5,918 bases of DNA from Planctomycetota bacterium (GTDB taxonomy: Bacteria > Planctomycetota > UBA1135), in assembly GCA_027623585.1 (NCBI GenBank), contig JAQBVK010000162.1, positions 1 through 5,918 of the forward strand, read 5' to 3'. The notes below the pieces were generated by a model. The model searched no databases and was not told where the DNA came from. It was given only the letters and a program-made list of their open reading frames with translations. How positions within the stretch are numbered: the stretch's first letter is position 1; each line of letters begins with the position of its first letter. Of this stretch, positions 1 through 5,918 are shown piece by piece. Both the position numbers and the translations under genes were made by a program.

Positions 1-602
1 GCGTGGATCTTGCGGGGCAGGAGAAGGGCTATCCGGCGAAGACCCACGCCGCGGCCTACGCGCGCGCGCATGAGGCCTTTCTCGGCAAGACTGTGCACGC
101 TGGCGAGGACTACGGCCCCGAATCCATCTTCCAGGCGATCACCGATTGCCGCGCCGATCGCGTCGGCCACGGCACCTGGCTGTTCGCGGCTCCGCGCGTC
201 GGACTCAAGGATCCTGCCTCGCGCCGCCACTACGTGGAGCGCTTGGTGCAGTACCTCGCCGAGCGGCGCATCACGCTGGAAGTGTGCCTGACCAGCAACC
301 TGCAGACCTTGCCCGCGATCACGACGCTTACGCGCCATCCGCTCGGCAAGATGCTGAAGGCGCGCCTCTCCGTGAGCCTCTGCACCGACAACCGGCTGGT
401 CTCCCGCACCAACATGGTGAACGAATTGCGCCTCGCCTCCGAAGCCTTCGGGCTCGGCCCGCAGGAACTGCGGCGCATCTTGATCTACGGCTTCAAGCGC
501 TCCTTCTTCCCCGGGACCTACCGGCAGAAACGGGACTACGTGCGCTCCGTGATCGACCACGCCGACCGGGTGCTCTCTGCCCACGGCGTGAAAAAATCCT
601 GA
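1..602 (+). CDS. Adenosine deaminase-family hydrolase, C-terminal part (5' end outside window)
   Basis: Zinc-dependent purine hydrolase of the amidohydrolase superfamily. The family converts adenosine (or a related aminopurine) to inosine and ammonia in the cytoplasm. About 199 residues are visible. A GTG at base 3 is probably an internal codon, because 'DLAG' just after it matches an internal family motif rather than an N-terminus. Counting from that codon, HAGE at 32-35 carries the catalytic Glu, VGHG at 54-57 carries the catalytic His, TSN at 97-99 follows a conserved strand, and CTDN at 127-130 carries a metal-binding Asp (D129). The usual second Asp of the TDD motif is Asn here, as I recall for the 'TDNRL' bacterial subgroup. 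The N-terminal HxH zinc motif would lie outside the window. Family membership is secure. The exact substrate (adenosine, adenine or a modified nucleoside) is not. The gene ends 40 bases before the sigma gene on the same strand. Confidence 0.9.
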   Translation, partial: VDLAGQEKGYPAKTHAAAYARAHEAFLGKTVHAGEDYGPESIFQAITDCRADRVGHGTWLFAAPRVGLKDPASRRHYVERLVQYLAERRITLEVCLTSNLQTLPAITTLTRHPLGKMLKARLSVSLCTDNRLVSRTNMVNELRLASEAFGLGPQELRRILIYGFKRSFFPGTYRQKRDYVRSVIDHADRVLSAHGVKKS

Positions 603-642
603 TTTCCTCCCAAGCCCGGGCCGTGCGCGGCGTTCTTCCCCT

Positions 643-1215
643 GTGAGCGACGGGAATTCTCCCTCCTTGGACTCCGAAGAGACCGCCGACGGCGAGCTGC
701 TGGCGGACCATCTTGCGGGTTCCACGGAGGCCTTCGACCGGCTGGTCGAAAGGCATCAAGGGCGGCTTCTGCGATTCGCGACCGGGCTCCTTCGGGACCG
801 GGCGCGCGCCGAGGACGTCGTCCAGGAGACCTTCCTGCGCTTGCTTCGGAAGCCGCCCGCAATCGGCAGCGCGGGCAGCGCCGGACCCTGGCTTTTCCGA
901 GTCTGCCGCAACCTGGCCTACGACCTGATGAAGACGGAAACACGCGAGCAGGTTCGACGCGAGCGCATCGAGGCGCCCGAGTCGTCCACCCCCGACGAAC
1001 TGAGTGCCGACACCGAGGTGAAGGCGTTGGTGCGTCAGGAATGGGATCTCCTGCCTGCGCGCGAGCGCGAAGCGCTCTGGCTGAAAGTGCATGACGGTTT
1101 GTCCTACGCCCAGATCGGCGAAGTGCTCGGGGTGAAACCCGGCACCGTCGGCTGGATTGTGCACGAAGCCATGCAGCATCTCACGCAACGTCTTCGCGCG
1201 GTTCAAGCGCTCTAG
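643..1215 (+). CDS. ECF-type RNA polymerase sigma factor (sigma-70 family)
   Basis: Alternative sigma factor of 190 residues that would direct RNA polymerase to a small regulon. Region 2 spans about residues 28-99. It includes a region 2.2-like EDVVQETFLRLLR stretch (57-69) that contacts the polymerase clamp, and GPWLFRVCRNLAYD (81-94), typical of regions 2.3-2.4 that recognise the -10 element. A variable acidic/proline linker (about 107-125) leads to region 4 (about 130-187), with LPAREREALWLK and a helix-turn-helix at about 154-179. There is no region 1 or 3, hence the ECF class. The recognition helix reads GTVGWIVHEAMQHL, not the common 'GTVKSRLHRA' pattern. The GTG start has no clear Shine-Dalgarno; TTG at 667 is an in-frame alternative that would remove 8 residues. 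The vWA gene begins 12 bases downstream, which argues for co-transcription and for that protein being its regulator. No ECF-type promoter was recognised upstream. Confidence 0.92.
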   Translation: MSDGNSPSLDSEETADGELLADHLAGSTEAFDRLVERHQGRLLRFATGLLRDRARAEDVVQETFLRLLRKPPAIGSAGSAGPWLFRVCRNLAYDLMKTETREQVRRERIEAPESSTPDELSADTEVKALVRQEWDLLPAREREALWLKVHDGLSYAQIGEVLGVKPGTVGWIVHEAMQHLTQRLRAVQAL

Positions 1216-1219
1216 GAGG
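1214..1219 (+). promoter_or_regulatory. Strong Shine-Dalgarno of the vWA gene, overlapping the sigma stop codon
   Basis: AGGAGG lies 8 bases before the ATG at 1228 and shares two bases with the TAG stop codon of the sigma gene (1213-1215). This fixes the start of the large protein. It also suggests that ribosomes finishing the sigma factor can load directly onto the next gene, which would keep the two products at a set ratio, as expected for a sigma factor and its inhibitor. Confidence 0.85.
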
Positions 1220-1227
1220 AAGGAAAC

Positions 1228-3552
1228 ATGACTGAGCACGACCAAGACACCCCCCGCGGCCCCGAAACCCGGCTGACCGATTACCTCTTCGGCGCACTGA
1301 ACGCCGAGGAAATGCGCGCGCTCGAAGCCGAGCTCGCGACGGACGCGCAGTTGCGCGAGCAACTCGCCGAGTTGCGCCGCACCTTCGCGCTGTTGAAGGC
1401 GGACGCCCCGGCGGTCAGCGAAGGACTCGCGCCGGAACGCCGCGCCGCGCTCCTCAGCGAAGCCAGCGCGCAGCCCGCGCCGCGCGGCCGTGTGCTCGCC
1501 TTCCCGACCTGGATGCGCGCCGCCGCCGCCTTGGTGATCGTGGCCGGCATCGTCGTGATCTGGAAGAACGCTTCCCAGTCCAATCCCGAGACGAGTTCAC
1601 TGTCCCCACTGGGCTACACCGCAGAAGGCTCCTCGATCCAGCCGGAACTCGCTCGCCGCGACCGAGAGGCTCTGACCTCGGAACCAGCGCCCGGCGAACC
1701 GATCATGCTCGGCGGCACCTACCGGGGGCCCTCTGACTCGCTATCCCCAGCCCCGATGGAGGAGGCACGCGCGCGGGCGGAGTCCGGTTCCGAGTTCGAT
1801 CGCGCGAAGAAGCTGCCGGAGGCTTTGGAGAGGGGCCGCAACGCCAGTCTCGGCTACTCCGGCGAGGACTTCGACTTGGAGGTGGAGGATGCCGATGCCT
1901 CGCTCGGCTTCGGCTTCGACGATGGCTACGGTCGCCGCTACCACGGCGACGAAGTGATCGTCCATCTGCGCCGCCACGGCAACGAGTCGCCGCGCGACAT
2001 GTTCTATCGCTACTACGGCGACAACGCCGTGGTGCGCACGGCCGAGGATCCGCTGTCGACCTTCGCCACCGACGTGGACACCGCTTCTTGGGCGCTGCTG
2101 CGCAACTACCTAGTGCAAGGCCACCTGCCGCCCAAGGCTGCGGTGCGCACCGAGGAATGCGTGAACGCCTTCAAGCACGAACTGCCGGCACCCGGTTTCA
2201 TCGAAGATCCCGAAGACACCTTCGCGATCCATCTCGAAGCCGCGCCGACGCCCTTCGCGCCGGACGGCCACCTGCTGTTGCGCGTCGGCCTCAAAGCCCG
2301 CGAAGTGACGCGGGCCCAACGCAAACCGCTGAACCTGGTGTTCGTGGTCGACAAGTCCGGCTCGATGGCCCAGCAGAACCGCATGGAATTGGTGAAGAAT
2401 TCTCTGGAGCTGCTGGTCGACCAAATCCGCGACGACGACACCATCGGTCTGGTCACTTTCGATTCCACCGGACACGAAGTGCTCGCGCCGACCCCGGGCT
2501 CGGAACGCTGGAAGATCCGCGAAGCGCTGCGCGGGCTCTCGACCGGCGGCAGCACCAACGCCGCGGAGGGTTTGTTCCTGGGCTACGCGATGGCCGAGCG
2601 CGCCTTCCGTAAAGATGCGGTGAACCGCGTCGTGCTGGCCTCCGACGGCGTCGCCAACACCGGCGAAACCGATCAAGCCAAGATTCTCGAGAAGGTGCGC
2701 AAGAGCTCCGAAAACGCGGTGGATCTCACCACGATCGGCGTCGGCATGGGCAACCACAACGACGTGTTTCTCGAGCGGCTGGCCGACAACGGCGACGGCT
2801 CTTGCCACTACGTGGACTCGATGGACGAGGCCAAGCGCGTTTTCGTCGAGCGCTTCACGGGCACCATGCAAGTGGTGGCGCGCGAGGCGCGCGTGCAGGT
2901 GGAGTTCTCCTCCGGCACCGTGCGCGAGTGGCGTCAACTCGGCTACGAGAACCGCGTCATGAAGCATGAAGACTTCCGCAACGATTCCGTGGACGCGGGC
3001 GAGATCGGCGCCGGCCACGAAATGGTGGCGCTCTACGAGCTGCGCTTGCAGGATTTGATCGACGGTCCGGACACCGTCGCCACGATCCGGCTGCGCTGGA
3101 AGCCCGACGGCGCCAAGGAGTTCGTTGAAGTCGAGCGTCATTTCGGCATCGGCGACGCTCGCTCGCGCTGGGATCTGTCCTCGCCGCGCTTCCGGCTCGC
3201 CGGCACTGTGGCGCAGTTCGCCGAATTCATGCGGCGCAGCGTGCACGCGCGCGGCGATTCCTACGAAGACCTGCAGGTGCGCGCCCAAGCGCTCGCGCGT
3301 GAGTTGAAGGGTGATCCGATGGTGGTGGAGTTCCGCGATCTCGTGGACCGCACCGCCCAACTCGCCCAGCGGCTCTGGCCGGAGGACGAACTCGCCCTCC
3401 TGATCGAGGAGGCGCGCCGCCTGCGCCTCACCGAATGCGAGCTGGAGAGCCTCTCAGAACGCTCCGTAAAGGCAGAAGAGCTCCTCCAGGAAGTTCGGCT
3501 TCAGAACGCAGCCCTGGAGCGTCGATTGGAAGATTTACTGCAACCGCGCTGA
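1228..3552 (+). CDS. Membrane-anchored anti-sigma-like / YfbK-type von Willebrand factor A fusion protein
   Basis: A 774-residue protein. Residues 16-56 resemble the helical N-terminus of anti-sigma factors (LTDYLFGALNAEE, then a Leu/Glu/Arg-rich helix) but have no Cys or His zinc ligands. One membrane helix lies at about 96-112; arginines before it predict N-terminus inside and the rest outside. A long linker (113-255), partly acidic and glycine-rich, follows. Residues 256-316 match the vWA_N region of YfbK proteins (EDPLSTFATDVDTASWA, then PPKAAVRTEE). The vWA domain (about 368-545) has a complete MIDAS metal site: D375, S377 and S379 in DKSGSM, T443 in GGSTN, and D473 in ASDG. A YfbK C-terminal domain (DUF3520-like) follows to about 715, then a charged heptad-rich coiled coil (about 717-771). 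Co-transcription with the ECF sigma gene suggests the N-terminus binds that factor and the vWA part senses an envelope signal or partner. Domain calls are firm; the anti-sigma role is inferred. 'Ca-activated chloride channel homologue', a common database label for vWA proteins, is not supported here. Confidence 0.88.
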   Translation: MTEHDQDTPRGPETRLTDYLFGALNAEEMRALEAELATDAQLREQLAELRRTFALLKADAPAVSEGLAPERRAALLSEASAQPAPRGRVLAFPTWMRAAAALVIVAGIVVIWKNASQSNPETSSLSPLGYTAEGSSIQPELARRDREALTSEPAPGEPIMLGGTYRGPSDSLSPAPMEEARARAESGSEFDRAKKLPEALERGRNASLGYSGEDFDLEVEDADASLGFGFDDGYGRRYHGDEVIVHLRRHGNESPRDMFYRYYGDNAVVRTAEDPLSTFATDVDTASWALLRNYLVQGHLPPKAAVRTEECVNAFKHELPAPGFIEDPEDTFAIHLEAAPTPFAPDGHLLLRVGLKAREVTRAQRKPLNLVFVVDKSGSMAQQNRMELVKNSLELLVDQIRDDDTIGLVTFDSTGHEVLAPTPGSERWKIREALRGLSTGGSTNAAEGLFLGYAMAERAFRKDAVNRVVLASDGVANTGETDQAKILEKVRKSSENAVDLTTIGVGMGNHNDVFLERLADNGDGSCHYVDSMDEAKRVFVERFTGTMQVVAREARVQVEFSSGTVREWRQLGYENRVMKHEDFRNDSVDAGEIGAGHEMVALYELRLQDLIDGPDTVATIRLRWKPDGAKEFVEVERHFGIGDARSRWDLSSPRFRLAGTVAQFAEFMRRSVHARGDSYEDLQVRAQALARELKGDPMVVEFRDLVDRTAQLAQRLWPEDELALLIEEARRLRLTECELESLSERSVKAEELLQEVRLQNAALERRLEDLLQPR

Positions 3553-3579
3553 CCGAACCGGGATAAACGGGCGGTCTTT
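3551..3579 (+). terminator. Possible weak hairpin (attenuator or terminator) after the vWA gene
   Basis: GACCG (3551-3555) can pair with CGGTC (3572-3576), and CCG (3558-3560) with CGG (3568-3570), across a small internal loop (AA against G) and a 7-base loop. Only three T residues follow, so it is at best a weak intrinsic terminator. It overlaps the vWA stop codon and could reduce transcription into the next gene. In DNA this GC-rich, chance pairing is a real possibility. Confidence 0.28.
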
Positions 3580-3602
3580 CACAGTCTCCCGATTTCCCAC
3601 TG

Positions 3603-4604
3603 ATGGTTTCTCCGTTCTGCATTTCACTCGCCCTCTTCGCCCTTCCGGGCCAGGAGGGCACTCCCGTTCCGGCCTCTTCGCCGCAACCCACCGTCGACCA
3701 ACAGGTGGCCGCCGAGGCTGAGGCCATCCGCACCGCGTTCGCAGCGTGGTGCGCGAGTGAATCCAAGTTGAAGCAACAGGATTCACTCGGCGGTCGTCTG
3801 GTGCTGTGGTCGGACTTTTCCGCCGGCGATGCGCGCGACGCCGCCAAGCGCACCGCCGGTCTGCTCGGGCGCCTCGACCGACCCTTCGGCGCGCCTGAAG
3901 ATCTCGCCGCCGCGCGCCTCCAAGGCGTGATGCTCAAGGACGGCGAGCGCTACCACGCGCTGTGCGACGCGATCAGCGAGGCGGCGCCGGCGCAGCGCGA
4001 GTTCATGGAGTCCTCCAAGAACACCACGGGCTTCACTCTCTACTCGCCGCCGATCACGGTGTACTACCACGATCCCGCGGTGCAGAAGGAAGCCAAGCCG
4101 GATCACTCGGTCGCGCACTCCTTCGTCCACCTCGAGATGTGGCGCCGCTTCGGTGCGCTACCGCTGTGGCTGACGGAAGGTCTCGCCTGCGCAGGCGAAG
4201 ACGGCGCCTGGGGTGAAGTCTGGGCCTACTGGTATCGCGACGGTTTCGTGTTCGCGAAGTCGCACGGTGATTGGCGCGGCAAGCAGACGCAGAGCATCGT
4301 CGCGGAATTGGCTGACTTGAGCGCCCTCTTCAGTTACCCGGCGCGCCCCTTCGAAGAGCAACGCGCACTGTTGGCCTTCGCGTTCGCAACCTATGGGCTC
4401 GACGCGGAGCCGGAGAACTTCGCGAAGTTCACGGGATTGCTGCGTACCGTTTACCAGGAGAGCAATCCGCAGGGCGGGCGTCCGGCGCTGCCGCCGGAAG
4501 CAGTCGCAGCCTTGCTCACCCAGGCCTTCGGCGATGGATTCCTTCAGCGTCTCCAGACTTGGTGGAAGAAACCGCCGAAATGGGGCGCGAAGCGCGCCGC
4601 CTGA
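3603..4604 (+). CDS. Probably exported protein with degenerate gluzincin-like metallopeptidase motif; function unknown
   Basis: A 333-residue protein not matched to a named family. The first 14 or so residues are hydrophobic (FCISLALFAL), followed by a Pro/Ser/Gln-rich stretch. This looks like a short export signal, though it lacks the usual basic N-terminus. The most telling segment is VAHSFVHLEMWRRFG (170-184) followed by LPLWLTEGLA (186-195). It resembles the 'HExxH ... LPxWLxEG' core of peptidase MA / gluzincin proteins: H172, H176 and E192 sit where the zinc ligands would be, but the catalytic Glu of HExxH is Ser173. Metal binding without peptidase activity is therefore possible. The rest is mixed helical, ending in a basic tail (KKPPKWGAKRAA). 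The ATG at 3603 is the first usable start after an in-frame stop at 3564; no strong Shine-Dalgarno is seen. It lies 50 bases after the vWA gene on the same strand, so it may belong to that unit. Its stop is 7 bases from the end of rmuC. Confidence 0.75.
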   Translation: MVSPFCISLALFALPGQEGTPVPASSPQPTVDQQVAAEAEAIRTAFAAWCASESKLKQQDSLGGRLVLWSDFSAGDARDAAKRTAGLLGRLDRPFGAPEDLAAARLQGVMLKDGERYHALCDAISEAAPAQREFMESSKNTTGFTLYSPPITVYYHDPAVQKEAKPDHSVAHSFVHLEMWRRFGALPLWLTEGLACAGEDGAWGEVWAYWYRDGFVFAKSHGDWRGKQTQSIVAELADLSALFSYPARPFEEQRALLAFAFATYGLDAEPENFAKFTGLLRTVYQESNPQGGRPALPPEAVAALLTQAFGDGFLQRLQTWWKKPPKWGAKRAA

Positions 4605-4614
4605 TCGCGGATCA
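4602..4614. repeat. Small inverted repeat joining two convergent stop codons
   Basis: TGATC-GCG-GATCA is a perfect 5-base inverted repeat with a 3-base loop. The left arm begins with the TGA stop of the + strand gene, and the right arm contains, on the other strand, the TGA stop of rmuC. The stem is short and no T-run flanks it on either side, so it is not a convincing bidirectional terminator. The symmetry partly follows from two facing TGA codons. Confidence 0.4.
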
Positions 4615-5820
4615 AGCCTTGGATTCGCCGAGATCGGCTTCCCGTTCGCGCGGCGGCTCGACCAGAGGCGTGAGTTCCGGCAGTTTGGCGGCCTCGCTGA
4701 GGCCCAATTCGGCCAGGCCCCGGGCGCGCGGCAAGAGCCGCGTCTCGTAGGACCGCGCCGCCTTGTTGTAGGCCTCGACCGAGCGGCCGAGCCCGGCGCC
4801 TACCCGCTCGAAATGCTCATAGAAGACGCGCGCGGCTTCCACCAACTTGAGCGCGACGTCGCGGATCTCGCGCGCGTTTTGCTCGACGGCGATGTGATCC
4901 CAATTCATGCGCACGGTGCGCAAGAGCGCGAGCAAGCTCACCGGGCTCGCGATCAGCACGCGCTGCGAGAGCGCCCAATCGAACAATTCAGGATCGGCGC
5001 GAAAGCCCGCCGCCACGAAAGGTTCGCCTGGCACGAACAGCACGGTGAAGTCCACCTGCCCGCCGATCTCGCGCGCGTAATCGCGCCGCGCGAGTTCGCG
5101 CACGTGCGTCTTGAGCGCCACCGCGTGCTGCAGAAGCAGGCTGCGCCGGCTCTCTTCATCCGGCGCGTTCTCCGCGTCGAGATAAGCCGCCAACGGCACT
5201 TTGGCATCGATCGGAATCGCGCCCTTGCCGGGTAGGCGCACGACGAGGTCCGGACGCGCGCCGCTGAGCGTGGCGGTTTGTTCGTCGAAGTCGCAATGCT
5301 GTTCCATGCCGGCCAACTCGACGAGGCGGCGGAGCGTGGCCTCGCCCCAGCGTCCGCGCGCCTGCGAAGAACCGCGCAGAGCCGTGGCGAGCTTTTCGCT
5401 CTGGCTCTTCAACTCGCTGGTGCTGGTGCGCAGCGAGAGCAGTTGCTCCTGCAGTGTCCCGTAGGCGCGCTCACGCTTGCCTTCGAGATCCTCCGTGGCC
5501 CGCTTCAGCTGTTTGAGTTGTTCGTCGAAGGGGGCGAACTTTTGCCCCGCGACCAGCAGCAGTTGCTCCGAGTTGCTTTGCAAAGCTTGCCCGGCCAAGG
5601 CCTGGAAGGAAGTCGCGAGCTCCTTCTTCAGCTGCTCTGCAGTCTGTCGCTGCAGCTCGATCGCCTTGTCCTTCTCCTCCGCGCGCGCGCGCGCGTCGGC
5701 GTAGGAGCGCTCGGCCTCGTGCAGGCGCTCCGTAAGTGGGACGGTACGGCGCTGGGAGAGCAGCCAGCCGACCGCGAGGCCGGCGGCTAGCCCGAGGAGG
5801 GTAAGGAGAACTTCGGTCAT
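4612..5820 (-). CDS. rmuC: RmuC family DNA recombination protein
   Basis: A 402-residue member of the RmuC family, which in E. coli limits inversions at short inverted repeats and is predicted to be a nuclease related to PD-(D/E)xK enzymes. Domain order is typical: an N-terminal membrane helix (about 4-21), a long coiled coil (about 28-148), then the conserved core. The core shows ARGRWGEATLRRLVELAGM (154-172), RPDLVVRLPG (189-198), IPIDAKVPLAAY (202-213, with D205 and K207 as candidate active-site residues), VDFTVLFVPGE (256-266), and a helical end with LIASPVSLLALLRTV (289-303). The length is within the family's usual range. The ATG at 5820 places the membrane helix right at the N-terminus, as expected. 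No strong Shine-Dalgarno precedes it. It is transcribed towards the vWA operon and is probably an unrelated housekeeping gene; a possible gene end lies 30 bases upstream on the same strand. Confidence 0.95.
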   Translation of the reverse strand: MTEVLLTLLGLAAGLAVGWLLSQRRTVPLTERLHEAERSYADARARAEEKDKAIELQRQTAEQLKKELATSFQALAGQALQSNSEQLLLVAGQKFAPFDEQLKQLKRATEDLEGKRERAYGTLQEQLLSLRTSTSELKSQSEKLATALRGSSQARGRWGEATLRRLVELAGMEQHCDFDEQTATLSGARPDLVVRLPGKGAIPIDAKVPLAAYLDAENAPDEESRRSLLLQHAVALKTHVRELARRDYAREIGGQVDFTVLFVPGEPFVAAGFRADPELFDWALSQRVLIASPVSLLALLRTVRMNWDHIAVEQNAREIRDVALKLVEAARVFYEHFERVGAGLGRSVEAYNKAARSYETRLLPRARGLAELGLSEAAKLPELTPLVEPPREREADLGESKA

Positions 5821-5850
5821 CTGGATCGGCCGGCGCAGCGAGCATAGCCC

Positions 5851-5918
5851 CTAGGGCAGCGCTGAATAAGTGCTTTCGTTCCAGCGCGAGGCATCGCGGA
5901 CGAGATCAAGGAGCCGGG
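5851..5918 (-). CDS. Possible C-terminal end of an unidentified gene upstream of rmuC (cut by window edge)
   Basis: On the - strand an open frame enters from the right edge and runs 21 codons to a TAG at 5853-5851. Its end reads RLLDLVRDASRWNESTYSALP, which looks protein-like: amphipathic, with a mixed composition. About two-thirds of its codons end in G or C, weaker than the strong GC3 of the neighbouring genes. One of the other two - strand frames meets a stop almost at once; the other stays open but looks less protein-like. If real, it would end 30 bases before the rmuC start and could be co-transcribed with it. Too little is visible to name a family. Confidence 0.35.
   Translation of the reverse strand, partial: RLLDLVRDASRWNESTYSALP

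Noticed and set aside
58..70. Alternating GC stretch in the deaminase gene
   Set aside because: Short, and explained by Ala-Arg codons in a high-GC genome.
614..621. GCCCGGGC palindrome between the deaminase and sigma genes, considered as a terminator or operator
   Set aside because: There is no loop, no T-run and no second copy; an 8-base GC palindrome is expected by chance in DNA of this composition.
493..1362. 289-codon open frame on the - strand across the deaminase end, the sigma gene and the vWA start
   Set aside because: It overlaps three genes supported by conserved motifs, and its translation becomes Arg/Gly/Ser low-complexity.
2110..3360. Long open frame (416 codons) on the - strand opposite the vWA gene
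   Set aside because: Antisense shadow in high-GC DNA. Its His/Ala/Val/Gly-rich translation matches no family, while the + strand frame has clear vWA motifs.
4393..5235. 280-codon + strand frame opposite rmuC
   Set aside because: It runs across the end of gene 4 and opposite the conserved RmuC core, which is unmistakable on the other strand.
5851..5885. CTAGGGCAGCGCTGAATAAG considered as an insertion sequence end
   Set aside because: It vaguely recalled IS terminal repeats, but no partner repeat, target duplication or transposase is visible, and an open frame on the - strand explains the region as well.

Overview
This is a GC-rich (by eye, about two-thirds G+C), densely coding bacterial window. 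It holds four complete genes, one gene cut by the left edge and possibly one cut by the right edge. No rRNA, tRNA, CRISPR array, insertion sequence or phage gene was recognised. The organism cannot be named from the sequence. High GC, an ECF sigma factor with an atypical region 4, and a fused anti-sigma/von Willebrand A protein of a kind I associate with Planctomycetota, Acidobacteriota and similar environmental lineages suggest such a group, but this is only an impression.

Layout: (1) 1-602, + strand, the C-terminal part of an adenosine deaminase-family hydrolase. (2) 643-1215, + strand, an ECF-type RNA polymerase sigma factor. (3) 1228-3552, + strand, a 774-residue membrane protein that combines a zinc-less anti-sigma-like N-terminus, one membrane helix, a YfbK-type von Willebrand factor A module with an intact metal site, and a C-terminal coiled coil. 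(4) 3603-4604, + strand, a probably exported protein of unknown function with a degenerate gluzincin-type metallopeptidase motif. (5) 4612-5820, - strand, rmuC, convergent with gene 4 and separated from it by only 7 bases. (6) 5851-5918, - strand, a possible C-terminal end of another gene upstream of rmuC.

How the parts may work together: the sigma gene and the vWA gene are 12 bases apart, and the ribosome-binding site of the second overlaps the stop codon of the first, so they are almost certainly co-transcribed. The simplest reading is a sigma/anti-sigma pair in which the cytoplasmic N-terminus of the large protein holds the sigma factor. The vWA module outside the membrane would then sense or bind a partner and release it. 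Gene 4 follows on the same strand after 50 bases, with a possible weak hairpin between, and may be an envelope component of the same unit. The deaminase and rmuC look like ordinary flanking genes for nucleoside metabolism and DNA maintenance.
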